Shown here piece by piece: positions 16,036 through 24,385 of a stretch of DNA of 42,543 nucleotides. The translations under genes and the position numbers were made by a program. The stretch comes from an uncultured Acetatifactor sp. (GTDB lineage: Bacteria > Bacillota > Clostridia > Lachnospirales > Lachnospiraceae): NCBI GenBank assembly GCA_947625475.1, contig CANQOL010000030.1:1-42543 (forward strand), read 5' to 3'. The number at the start of each line of letters is the position of its first letter. The first letter of the stretch is position 1. The notes under the pieces are model-generated. The model was not told the origin of the DNA. It saw nothing but the letters and a program-made list of their open reading frames with translations, and ran no database searches.

Positions 16036-17040
16036 CTATTCACGCCCCCGGTCCTCCCTCTCGATCAGGCCCCGCACATACTCCGCCAGCTCCCCCCGGG
16101 TGTACTGCTCAATCTGCTCCGGGAGACGCCTGAACAGAGGCAGCCGGCATTTCTCCGTCTTCTCCAGCACGTCCCCATACTCCTGCAGGGCCAGAAGCTG
16201 CTCGTACTGATCCATCTTGCACCGGGCCAGGCGGTCCTCCCCCTCGATGGTGTACACCCTGCGGCAGAGGCGGAGAATATCGAAGAGCCCCTGCATGCTC
16301 TCGCTCAGATCCAGGATCACCGCGTCGTACAATCCGCTCTCTAAGATCCGCTCCAGGAAGAGCTGCCACTCCTGCCCTGTGATGCCAAGGAGATTCTGCC
16401 CCCAGTTCATGGGTGCAATATAGTCGAGCTTCCCCTTTCGGCCGGCCATGGCCTGCACCCGCAGGAGAAATTTCTCCCGCTCAGCCTTCAAAAAATACAG
16501 CAGGGCCGACAGATCCCCGCCGGGGGGCGCAGCCAGTTCCTCCAGCCCGGCAAAGTGCTCAAAATTCAGATACAATGTCCGCTCCCCCTCCGCAAGCAGC
16601 TGCCCGTAGGTGAGGGCAAATGTGGTCTGCAGGACCCTGCGCACGGGGGAATACATACCGATGAGCCTGGCCCTGTGCTTCACTGCCAGCCGGGGACAGA
16701 GCTCCCCCTCCCGCTCCGCATAGATCCCCAGCAGCTCCCGCAGCACCTGATCCGCCCGCTGATACTTGTCGATATACCTCACACCCTCCCAGGGGGCCAG
16801 GCCGCTCTCGCCCAGGACCACCGTCTGACCCGCCTCCAGGTCCCGGACCCTCTCCCCGTAGGCGGACTCCGCGATCAAAAGCAGATCAACGGGCTCCTGC
16901 CTGCGCAGCAGTTCCTCCACCCGGGTATACAGGTTCACCTCCCAGGGAAGCTCCCTGCTGCGTTTTAAAAATGCGCACATGTGCTGCGCGTAATCCTCCT
17001 CCGGATCGCACAGCGCCAAGATCCTACGCTCCAAGCGCAC
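16036..17040 (-). CDS. TadZ/CpaE-like localisation protein
   Basis: A 334-aa protein at the head of the operon, in the place of CpaE/TadZ. An N-terminal receiver-like part (RRILALCDPEEDYA, a beta strand ending in acidic residues) is followed by a MinD/ParA-like fold, recognised from MYSPVRRVLQTTFALTYG, TLYLNFE and YDAVILDL. The deviant Walker A lysines of MinD are missing (SPVRRVLQT replaces a GKGGVGKT-type loop), so it may not hydrolyse ATP. It probably places the pilus machine at a cell site. The start is uncertain: GTG 17040 (GGAG nearby) or TTG 17034; an open frame to 17205 seems untranslated. Confidence 0.75.
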   Translation of the reverse strand: MRLERRILALCDPEEDYAQHMCAFLKRSRELPWEVNLYTRVEELLRRQEPVDLLLIAESAYGERVRDLEAGQTVVLGESGLAPWEGVRYIDKYQRADQVLRELLGIYAEREGELCPRLAVKHRARLIGMYSPVRRVLQTTFALTYGQLLAEGERTLYLNFEHFAGLEELAAPPGGDLSALLYFLKAEREKFLLRVQAMAGRKGKLDYIAPMNWGQNLLGITGQEWQLFLERILESGLYDAVILDLSESMQGLFDILRLCRRVYTIEGEDRLARCKMDQYEQLLALQEYGDVLEKTEKCRLPLFRRLPEQIEQYTRGELAEYVRGLIEREDRGRE

Positions 17041-17252
17041 TCCTCTCCGTCCTCTTCTCCGCGGCGGATCCGGCGGCCTCTCCCAAAGCCTCAGACCCCT
17101 GACAAACTTCCCCTGACATGGCGGCACATTTCCCCGCACGCCTTTTCTCTCTGTCCGTGGAAAACTGTGATAACACAAGATACTGCATGATACTGACTGA
17201 AACAAATAGAATTTTTGAATCCCGGAGGGCTCTTTGCCTCCCGGTACATGTG

Positions 17253-17281
17253 ATTATATACGGTTTCTGAAGGTTTGTCCA
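17253..17281 (-). promoter_or_regulatory. promoter of the tad operon
   Basis: Minus strand: -35 TGGACA (17276-17281), 17 bases, -10 TATAAT (17253-17258). It is followed by about 200 bases of leader before the first gene. No other clear promoter was seen within the ten-gene block. Confidence 0.7.
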
Positions 17282-17317
17282 TAGTCAAATGGAAACTTAT
17301 TCATTTTTGTTAATTTT

Positions 17318-17590
17318 TTACATAAATTGATAAAATCCAAGGCCATAAAGCGCCGCGAGGCCCGGAAATCCAAGGAATCCGCATGTCAAAGCCGTGGCCG
17401 GATTGATCCCCACCAGAGTGGGGATCCCCAGGGCGGCCGTCCCCAGATTGATGAAATAAATGGCCACGCACCCCGTCACAGCGCGCATCAGAAGATTTAA
17501 AAGCCACTCTGCCCTCCTGCGCAGAGCCCCCATCAGCAGCACCGCCGCACAGACCGCTGCCAGCAGCCAGACCCTCATTTCCGTTCCCAT
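17318..17590 (-). CDS. bofA: BofA family pro-sigma-K processing inhibitor
   Basis: A 90-aa integral membrane protein with two or three helices and the BofA signature near the C-terminus (VGINPATALTCGFLGFPG, then ALYGL). In Bacillus, BofA with SpoIVFA holds the SpoIVFB protease inactive until the forespore signal arrives; clostridial homologues are common even where that pathway is reduced. The ATG at 17590 has GGGAGG 6 bases upstream. It ends just before the tad promoter and is divergent from DUF2508; in Bacillus the relatives yaaL and bofA are neighbours too. It supports a sporulating ancestor. Confidence 0.85.
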   Translation of the reverse strand: MGTEMRVWLLAAVCAAVLLMGALRRRAEWLLNLLMRAVTGCVAIYFINLGTAALGIPTLVGINPATALTCGFLGFPGLAALYGLGFYQFM

Positions 17591-17690
17591 GGGACACCTC
17601 CCGGCACAGGCTTCTCATCCATTGCCTGTACCCTTCACCCTATCCTATGCCCGCCCTTCCCCCTCCATGCATTCCCTCCTTCTTTTCTTT

Positions 17691-17721
17691 TTTGTATACA
17701 TCTGGAAACACTGGAATATTT
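17691..17721 (-). promoter_or_regulatory. possible sigma-E-type promoter of bofA
   Basis: Minus strand: AATATT at the -35 position (about 17715-17721), 15-16 bases, then TATACAAA (17691-17698), close to the sporulation sigma-E consensus (ATATT, 14-15 bases, CATACAnT), with mismatches in the -10. It lies about 100 bases ahead of bofA. This is pattern matching only. Confidence 0.35.
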
Positions 17722-17787
17722 TTCTAAAACCGGGGCTATACTTTTAACAAAGAAAACCGCCCCCTGCACGGGCAGAACGGAGCCCCC

Positions 17788-18087
17788 ATGAAAATCCTTT
17801 ACAGACAGACCACCCGCCAGATTTCCCAGGATACCCAGGAAGATTTCGGTCTTCCCACCCTGCGGGAGGACATAGAAAAAACCCGCTCGGCGCTTGAGAT
17901 CGCCTATGCGGGTTTTGACAATGCCACAGAACCGGATATGATCGACTGCTACATCTATGAGATCAACGCCCTGTTAAAGCGCTACAAGCACCTGACCGAG
18001 CTGTCCGCCTCACAGCCGCCCTCCCGCCACACCTCCAAGGAGAGCTTTTCCCCCATCCGGGCCCTGGAAAGTCTGCTGACGGGCTGA
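17788..18087 (+). CDS. DUF2508 (YaaL-like) protein
   Basis: A 99-aa soluble protein with a long helical middle (RSALEIAYAGFDNATEPDMI, then CYIYEINALLKRYKHL), the DUF2508 pattern. The function is unknown in the family. It is the only plus-strand gene in the first 39 kb. It is divergent from bofA, the usual genomic companion of this family, which supports both calls. A word GGCTATACTT at 17734-17743 matches the forespore sigma-F/G -10 pattern, but the -35 is weak. Confidence 0.82.
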   Translation: MKILYRQTTRQISQDTQEDFGLPTLREDIEKTRSALEIAYAGFDNATEPDMIDCYIYEINALLKRYKHLTELSASQPPSRHTSKESFSPIRALESLLTG

Positions 18088-18130
18088 TACGGCCTCCCGC
18101 ACATCCGGCCGGCGAAAGGCCCCGGCGGGC

Positions 18131-20026
18131 TTAAAACCGGTACACCACCGCCGTGTAGGGGGGCAGGTCAAAGCAGACGGACGCGTCGTGGAAATGGCAG
18201 GGCTCCTTCTCGGCCGTAAGCTCCTGGGGAAGAGAATTCCCATTGCCCCCGTAGCAGGCATCGTCGCTGCAAAGAACCAGCTTATACTTCTTCTTTTTGG
18301 GGACAGGCACTCTGTAGTTTTCCCATTTCATGGGGGTCATGTTCACCACAAACAGCAGGCTGCTGCGGCCGTTCTCCGCCCTGCGCACCCAGGAATAGGT
18401 ACTCCTGTCACAATCGTCCGCGTTCATCCACTCAAAGCCGGCCCAGCTGTCGTCCAGCTGGTACATGCAGGGATACTTGCGGTACAGCTTCAGCAGATCC
18501 CTCACATAAGCATGCAGGCCCATGTTGTTCTTTTCCCCCAGCAGGAACCAGTCCAGCTCCCGCTCCTCGCTCCACTCTCTCTCCTGTCCGAAATCCTGCC
18601 CCATGAACAGAAGTTTTTTGCCCGCGTGGCCGAACATATAAGTGTAGGCCGCCCGCAGGTTGGCGTACTTGTCCACCTGGTAGCCGGGCATCTTGTTCAC
18701 CATGGAGCACTTCAGATGCACCACCTCGTCGTGGGACAGCGGCAGAATATATTTCTCGCTCTCATTATAGCTCATGGCAAAGGTCAGGGCGTAGTGATTG
18801 CCCTTCCTGTAAATGGGATCCAGCTTCATATACTCGCAGAAATCATGCATCCAGCCCATATTCCACTTGAAGGTAAAGCCCAGGCTGTCGGTGCCGATCT
18901 CCCCCGTCACCTGAGGCCAGGCCGTGGATTCCTCGGCGATGGTCAAAAAGCCCGGATAGGTGCCCCGCACCACGGAATTCATATGCTTGAAGAATTCGAT
19001 GGCCTCCAGGTTTTTGTTGCCCCCGTAAATATTGGGCAGCCACTGGCCGTCCTTCTTCCCATAGTCCAGATACAGCATGGACGCCACGGCGTCCACCCGG
19101 ATGCCGTCCACATGGAACTCCCTCAGCCAGAACAATACGTTGGCAATCAGGAAATTCTTTACCTCCGTCTTCCCATAGTTGAAGATCTTGGTCCCCCAGT
19201 CCGGATGCTCCCCTCTCCTGGGATCGGGATGCTCGTAGATACACTGCCCGTCAAAGCATCCCAGCCCGTGGGCGTCCGTGGCAAAATGCGCCGGCACCCA
19301 GTCCAGAATCACCCCGATCTTGTTCCTGTGGAGCTTGTTCACCAGATACATAAAATCCTTGGGCGTGCCGTAGCGGGAGGTGGGCGCATAATACCCCGTC
19401 ACCTGATAGCCCCAGGAGCCGTCAAAGGGATGCTCCGCGATCCCCATGAGCTCAATGTGGGTGTAACGCATTTCCTTCAAGTACTCCACAATGCGGTCCG
19501 CGAACTCCCTGTAATTATAAAATCCCTCCGTGCCGTTGGGATGCTTCATGAAGGATCCGATGTGGCACTCGTAGATGGCCAGCGGCTCCCGATAAACATC
19601 CTTTTGGTCTCTCTGCTCCATCCACTTCTCATCCTCCCAGTCAAAGCCGGAAAGATCGGCCGTGACGGAGGCCGTGCCCGGACGGTACTCGGCCGCGTTG
19701 GCAAAGGGATCCGCCTTGTACAGCTTATTTCCCTCCGCCGTGGTGATAAGATATTTGTACAGGACGCCTGTCCCCACTCCGGGGACAAAGAGCTGATAAA
19801 TACCTCCGGGGCCGCATTTTTCCATGGGATGCGATTCCTCGTTCCACCCGTTGAAGTCGCCCACCACATGGACACAGGCCGCGTTAGGCGCCCACACCGC
19901 GAAGAAGGTTCCCTCCCTGCCGTCCTCTGCCGACGGGTGCGCCCCCAGCTTTTTGTAGATATCATAGTGCGTCCCCTGGGCAAACAGGTACTGGTCATCC
20001 TCTGAGATAAAAATCCGATCCGCCAT
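18131..20026 (-). CDS. glgB: 1,4-alpha-glucan branching enzyme
   Basis: Glycogen branching enzyme of 631 aa (GH13 with CBM48). The N-terminal CBM48 part is seen in FFAVWAPNAACVHVVGDFNGW. The GH13 barrel shows VILDWVPAHF, the nucleophile region DGIRVDAVASM, the acid/base region TIAEESTAWP, and LPLSHDEVVH. It transfers alpha-1,4 chains to alpha-1,6 branch points during glycogen synthesis. The length fits the family and all catalytic segments are intact. It starts only 12 bases after the stop of the large acidic protein, with AGGGGGG ahead of the ATG, so the two are cotranscribed; other glg genes are absent from the window. Confidence 0.96.
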   Translation of the reverse strand: MADRIFISEDDQYLFAQGTHYDIYKKLGAHPSAEDGREGTFFAVWAPNAACVHVVGDFNGWNEESHPMEKCGPGGIYQLFVPGVGTGVLYKYLITTAEGNKLYKADPFANAAEYRPGTASVTADLSGFDWEDEKWMEQRDQKDVYREPLAIYECHIGSFMKHPNGTEGFYNYREFADRIVEYLKEMRYTHIELMGIAEHPFDGSWGYQVTGYYAPTSRYGTPKDFMYLVNKLHRNKIGVILDWVPAHFATDAHGLGCFDGQCIYEHPDPRRGEHPDWGTKIFNYGKTEVKNFLIANVLFWLREFHVDGIRVDAVASMLYLDYGKKDGQWLPNIYGGNKNLEAIEFFKHMNSVVRGTYPGFLTIAEESTAWPQVTGEIGTDSLGFTFKWNMGWMHDFCEYMKLDPIYRKGNHYALTFAMSYNESEKYILPLSHDEVVHLKCSMVNKMPGYQVDKYANLRAAYTYMFGHAGKKLLFMGQDFGQEREWSEERELDWFLLGEKNNMGLHAYVRDLLKLYRKYPCMYQLDDSWAGFEWMNADDCDRSTYSWVRRAENGRSSLLFVVNMTPMKWENYRVPVPKKKKYKLVLCSDDACYGGNGNSLPQELTAEKEPCHFHDASVCFDLPPYTAVVYRF

Positions 20027-20038
20027 TTTCTTTCCCCC

Positions 20039-23000
20039 CTATATAAAGTCGCTCTCCCGCAAAATGATCATATCCTCGTCATCGTAGCGCTTGGACAAAA
20101 GGACATCAAAGAAATGTCCCACAGACTTCTTGCCCGCGTGCTCGATGGCCTGGTCGATGATCTTTTTCACATCCAATATGGTCACCGCGTGGTCGATGGT
20201 CTGCATATCCGAGATCCGGGTATGCAGGGCCAGAACGCCCAGCTCGTCGATGGAATACTCCTTCTCCCTGGCGTATTTCTTCCCGAAGGCCACCAGCAGA
20301 TCGTTGCTGAGGGCTTCCATATCCATCCTGGCGGTAAAGCTGCCCGTCAGCTTCGGATATTCCTCAAGGAAGCGGTTCATGGCCTTTTTGCTGTCCTCCA
20401 GCACCACAATGATCCCCTGGTTTTCCTGCTGGAGCGCCCTGTCCAGGGCCTCCACCGTTTCCCCGTTTAACTCCGACACCTTCTGGATAATCAGGGCCCC
20501 GTTCGCCAGGCTGTCCAGGGTATCCTTCACATTCCTCTCGTTAAGGGCATGTCCGGAGATCTTAGCGATTTTGCCGGAAAAATTGCTGTCCGTCAGCTGC
20601 ACGTCCCGGATCAGGTTCTTGGCCAGGGTCAGAGTATCCATCCCCTCATCCCCCGTGACGATCACATTGCCGGTGTAGGCGTCCAGAGACATGGTATCCA
20701 GCACATGGATCAGCTGTTCCTTGGCGGAGCGGTTCTGCAAAAAGCTGCCAAACAGCTCCTTTTCCTCCCGGGTAAGACTGCGCAGAGCCGGCCGCTCCTG
20801 CTCCGATCCCTTCTCCCCCTCCTGAGGCTCCGGCTCACCGTCAGCAGCCCCGGAGGCATTTCCCTCCCCGGAGGCTTCCCTGCGGGCCTCCGCCCTGGCC
20901 TTGACCTCCTTCATCTGCTCCAGAGTGTCCTCGTCCGTGAACAGCTCCATGGTAGGGCTCTCCATCTTCAGCTCATCCACATAGCTCTGCACCAGCTTCT
21001 CCGCATTGGCAAAAGCCTCCTCCATAGCCTCATTCCCAGCCGGATCCTGAGGCGCTTTTCTCCCAGCGTCCCCGTCAGGCGTTTTCTCCTGGGCTGCGGA
21101 TGGCTTTTCGGCCTCTTTTGCGGGCTGGGCGATCTCCAAAAGCTCTTCCAGGTTCTCCTGTCCCTCATCCTCCCGGGACGGCTCCGCTCTCTCTTCAGAG
21201 ATATCCTCCACCTCCAGGGGGGGCTGCTCCTGCCCATCGCCCTCCTTCTGGCCGGAGGCAGCATACTCCTGCACCTCTTCCTGATCGGAGGCAGCATACC
21301 CTTCCGCTTCCTCCTGATCAGAGGCAGCATACTCTTCTACCTCTTCCTGATCGGAGGGAGCATACTCTTCTACCTCTTCCTGATCGGAGGGAACATACTC
21401 TTCCGTCCCCTCCTGGCCGGAGGCAACGTCCTCCTCTATATACGGTACATCCTCCGCATACTCCTGCCCTTCGGGGTATTCCTCCCCATAATATTCCTCT
21501 TCCTCCTGGGAAAAGCTGGTGCTCACCGTCTCTTCCACAGGCTCCTTCTCCAGCTGCTCCAGCAGGCCCTCCTTGGCGGACGCCTCAAATTCGGAGAAGA
21601 TCGGGCCGGTCTGCTGCAAAAGGCTCTGGCGGATATCCTCCCTGTGCTTCTCCTGATTGGCCTTCTTGATCCGCTCCCACTCCGCCAGCACATCCTGAAT
21701 GTTCAGCTGGCCCGTGATCTGCTTTTCCACGCTGGCAGCCTCGGGCACCACCAGGCTCAGCTGCCCGTCAGGCTCCATGGAGAGAACCTCCGCCATGGCT
21801 TTGGGCGGCTCCACACCCAGATTTTCCAGCCCCATCTGCCGGGCCCCGTCGAAAGGCTGCGGCTCCTGTCTCCGGCCCTGAACCGGCCCTGCGCCGGATC
21901 CCGTCCGGGCCGCAGGCCGCCGGGACGCCTCCGGGTCCACAGGGGCAATCCCTTCCTCCCAATGTACGCCGTCCTCCTGGGCCGCGGGCAGAATCTGGGC
22001 GTTTCCTACTCCGATCACATCCAGGGAAGCCCCATCCCTGGCCGGCGCCTGCATGGCTCCCGGCAGCGGCGCCGGCAGGGGAGATACCGTCTGGGCAGCC
22101 GCGGCCCCAGGCTTCTCCCCGGTTCTTTCTGCTGTCTCCCGGGCTTCCGGCCTGTTCACCGGGCCGGATGTCTCCCCGGCGGCCTCCTGCTCTCCCTCCT
22201 GCGCCAGCAGCTCCTTGAGATTTGCTGCCAGCTCCCGCTGGAGATTCATCGTATTGTACTGCCCCATGTCCATGGTCTTGACCTGGATCTCGATTTCCTC
22301 CGTGGGGATCTTCCTGGTAGGGGCATTCATCACATCCACCTCCGGCACAGCCGGCCGTTCCGCATCCGGCTCCGCCGCGGCATTCTCAGCTCCCGCCTCA
22401 TAACCGGCCTCCGGTTCATATCCGGCATCCGGCTCCCCCTGCAGCGGCTCCCGCCCGTCGTCCCCGATCTCCTGAGGCAGCGCCTCCCCATACTCCGCCT
22501 GAGGCAAATATCCCTCCTGGGGCTCGCCGCCGGCATCCTCCCCGGAGGCATAGCCCTCCTGATCCTCAGGGAGGTACTCTCCCTCGTAACCGGTATCCTC
22601 TCCGGTGTATTCCTGCTCCAGGTATCCGGCTTCTCCGCCCTCCGCTGGCTCTCCCTCTTCCCCTTCAGGCGCCTGTTCCCAATTCTCCTGATCCTCAACC
22701 CCGCTGCAGATGTTGTCGTACTTCCTCTGCTGCTCCGGGGACAGCGGCTGATGAAGCATTTTCAGCTCCATGGCCTTGGTCACATAACGGCCCTTCCCGA
22801 ACCACAGGATCAGCTCATCACATTCCTCCACACACTTGGAGGCCAGCCCTACTCTGTGATAGAGATAAGCCAGCTCATAGGCCCATCTCTCCCGATAATC
22901 CCTCTTTTTTAACTCCTCCAGGACGGCGATCCGTTCCTCCAGGCTGACATCCTGGGCTTCATAGAGCTTATACTGCAGGATATACCTTCCGGAATCCTTG

Positions 23001-23314
23001 GGCGCGATCTGCACGAACTCCTTGAAGTACTCCACCGCCTGTACATAATCTCCCATCTTGATGGACAGCTCGCAGAGAGAATATACAATAGGTCTCCCTC
23101 CCGGGTGTCTGTCATAGGCCAGCAGCAGCAGATCCCGGCTGTCCTCCAGCCGGCGGTTGATTTTGTACAGGTCGCTGACCATGCAGAGCATCATCACGCT
23201 CTTGACCCGCCGCCAGTCGATCTCATCCGCAATAGCCGCCGCCTCCTGATACTGTCCCTGGGAAATCAGGGTCTTGATCTCATCCGCTTTCACTTTGTAC
23301 TCATATTTATCCAA
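20039..23314 (-). CDS. large acidic TPR / AAA-like protein, unknown role
   Basis: A 1091-aa cytosolic protein with three parts. Residues 1-200 form TPR-like helices (LYKINRRLEDSRDLLLLAYDR, AVEYFKEFVQIAPKD). A very acidic, disordered middle includes about six 11-residue repeats of the type APSDQEEVEEY (33-base units, about 21236-21430). The C-terminal ~230 residues resemble a CbxX/CfxQ-type AAA domain (GNVIVTGDEGMDTLTLAKNLI, GIIVVLEDSKKAMNRFL), but the P-loop lacks GKT. It is therefore probably an ATPase-like scaffold without ATPase activity. The start chosen is TTG 23314, with GGAG 8 bases upstream; a GTG at 23323 overlaps that site. It precedes glgB in one transcription unit. Confidence 0.75.
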   Translation of the reverse strand: MDKYEYKVKADEIKTLISQGQYQEAAAIADEIDWRRVKSVMMLCMVSDLYKINRRLEDSRDLLLLAYDRHPGGRPIVYSLCELSIKMGDYVQAVEYFKEFVQIAPKDSGRYILQYKLYEAQDVSLEERIAVLEELKKRDYRERWAYELAYLYHRVGLASKCVEECDELILWFGKGRYVTKAMELKMLHQPLSPEQQRKYDNICSGVEDQENWEQAPEGEEGEPAEGGEAGYLEQEYTGEDTGYEGEYLPEDQEGYASGEDAGGEPQEGYLPQAEYGEALPQEIGDDGREPLQGEPDAGYEPEAGYEAGAENAAAEPDAERPAVPEVDVMNAPTRKIPTEEIEIQVKTMDMGQYNTMNLQRELAANLKELLAQEGEQEAAGETSGPVNRPEARETAERTGEKPGAAAAQTVSPLPAPLPGAMQAPARDGASLDVIGVGNAQILPAAQEDGVHWEEGIAPVDPEASRRPAARTGSGAGPVQGRRQEPQPFDGARQMGLENLGVEPPKAMAEVLSMEPDGQLSLVVPEAASVEKQITGQLNIQDVLAEWERIKKANQEKHREDIRQSLLQQTGPIFSEFEASAKEGLLEQLEKEPVEETVSTSFSQEEEEYYGEEYPEGQEYAEDVPYIEEDVASGQEGTEEYVPSDQEEVEEYAPSDQEEVEEYAASDQEEAEGYAASDQEEVQEYAASGQKEGDGQEQPPLEVEDISEERAEPSREDEGQENLEELLEIAQPAKEAEKPSAAQEKTPDGDAGRKAPQDPAGNEAMEEAFANAEKLVQSYVDELKMESPTMELFTDEDTLEQMKEVKARAEARREASGEGNASGAADGEPEPQEGEKGSEQERPALRSLTREEKELFGSFLQNRSAKEQLIHVLDTMSLDAYTGNVIVTGDEGMDTLTLAKNLIRDVQLTDSNFSGKIAKISGHALNERNVKDTLDSLANGALIIQKVSELNGETVEALDRALQQENQGIIVVLEDSKKAMNRFLEEYPKLTGSFTARMDMEALSNDLLVAFGKKYAREKEYSIDELGVLALHTRISDMQTIDHAVTILDVKKIIDQAIEHAGKKSVGHFFDVLLSKRYDDEDMIILRESDFI
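21236..21430 (-). repeat. 33-base coding tandem repeat
   Basis: About six degenerate tandem units inside the acidic protein, each encoding an 11-residue unit close to APSDQEEVEEY. The repeat keeps the reading frame. Confidence 0.8.
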
Positions 23315-23412
23315 TGTACCCACTCCATTTTCCCGGCGCCTACCCGTTTTTCCCTCGGGAGATTCCGTTTCCTAAGTATTGTCAGAGTATAAGTTCCCAC
23401 TTTTACTTTCTA

Positions 23413-23441
23413 AGTTTAACACAGTCCATAGGGTATGTCAA
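23413..23441 (-). promoter_or_regulatory. promoter of the acidic protein-glgB unit
   Basis: Minus strand: TTGACA (23436-23441), 17 bases, TAAACT (23413-23418), about 95 bases ahead of the TTG start at 23314. Confidence 0.75.
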
Positions 23442-23586
23442 AAATAAAAGTACAAAATACACAAAAAAAATACAAGATATTGTGCCTCATCCCCTCAGGG
23501 AATGACTACATATCGGATCTTGGGAAAAATTGGATGGATCTGCTATCCTAACAGTTGGAACAGGCAGCTTCAGAAGCCGCCCCCTA

Positions 23587-24258
23587 TCATGGACTTACGG
23601 CCCTCATATCAACTAATATCCCCTTATGGTCGGAAAGGGTCTTGTCCCCATTCCACTCTTCCACCGTCATCTCCAAGCCCGACAGGAAGCCGGCGGAAAC
23701 CGCAATATGATCTATGCATTCCGATTGGGAGGCTGTCAAAACAGTCATTCCGCTTTTTTCAAAGCATTTGACAAGCATGTCCCGTCCGATCTTTGTAAAA
23801 TAGTAATCATCGGAAAAGCTGCAGTTATAATCGCCTATGACGCAGAGACTTCCCCGCTGGGACAACCGCTGTATATCCTCAATCTGCCTCTGCAGGTCCC
23901 GCCTATAGGAGCCCTCCCGGTTCCCGAAGATCCCCATGATTGTCCCATATACCAACAGCTTCCCCCGCTCTGTCTGCAGCTCAACACAGCGGGCCGTATA
24001 GGGATCGTATGTCGCGAGATCCCTGCTCCATTCATACCGGGTGTATATGGATACCCTGTTTTCCGTATGCCGGTACAATTCTGGGCTGCATACCTTCACC
24101 GGAAGGGTCTCAAAACAGCAGGGGTAGGGCAGTCGGATTTGTCTGTCCGTTTCGGTCAGAACCAGAATATCTGCCCGTGTTCTGCTGCAACATTCTATAA
24201 TCCGATCCAATTTGCTTTTGTGTTTCAGCCGTTCCACATTCCAGGCAGCAATTCTCAC
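23587..24258 (-). CDS. endonuclease/exonuclease/phosphatase family protein
   Basis: A 223-aa EEP-fold hydrolase. Its metal-site and catalytic motifs appear in order: AAWNVERL at the N-terminus, LVLTETD, VIGDYNCSF, and a C-terminal SDHKGIL. Relatives include ExoIII-like nucleases and sugar or lipid phosphatases; the substrate cannot be told. The start is GTG 24258 with AGGAAGG 7 bases upstream; an open frame to 24396 overlaps the helicase end and is unlikely. It lies 127 bases downstream of the PLD-helicase gene on the same strand, so it may belong to the same cassette. Confidence 0.82.
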   Translation of the reverse strand: MRIAAWNVERLKHKSKLDRIIECCSRTRADILVLTETDRQIRLPYPCCFETLPVKVCSPELYRHTENRVSIYTRYEWSRDLATYDPYTARCVELQTERGKLLVYGTIMGIFGNREGSYRRDLQRQIEDIQRLSQRGSLCVIGDYNCSFSDDYYFTKIGRDMLVKCFEKSGMTVLTASQSECIDHIAVSAGFLSGLEMTVEEWNGDKTLSDHKGILVDMRAVSP

Positions 24259-24385
24259 AGTGCGTCCTTCCTTAAACTGGTTTTTCAATAGAATTGTGTA
24301 TAATACAAATGGAGGTTCAAATGCCTCTAAAAATATTCTTTTGGGCCGACGAGGTCTCCAGCCGGAGCAGGGGCATTGTTCTGAA

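Noticed and set aside
18188..20005. 605-codon plus-strand open frame opposite glgB
   Set aside because: Shadow of a GC-rich coding sequence; glgB motifs are unambiguous.
21236..21430. Possible CRISPR from regular 33-base units
   Set aside because: The units are contiguous, lack spacers and keep the reading frame of a protein repeat.
20549..22912. 787-codon plus-strand open frame opposite the acidic protein
   Set aside because: Leu/Arg/Gly-rich shadow caused by acidic codons on the other strand; no start signals.
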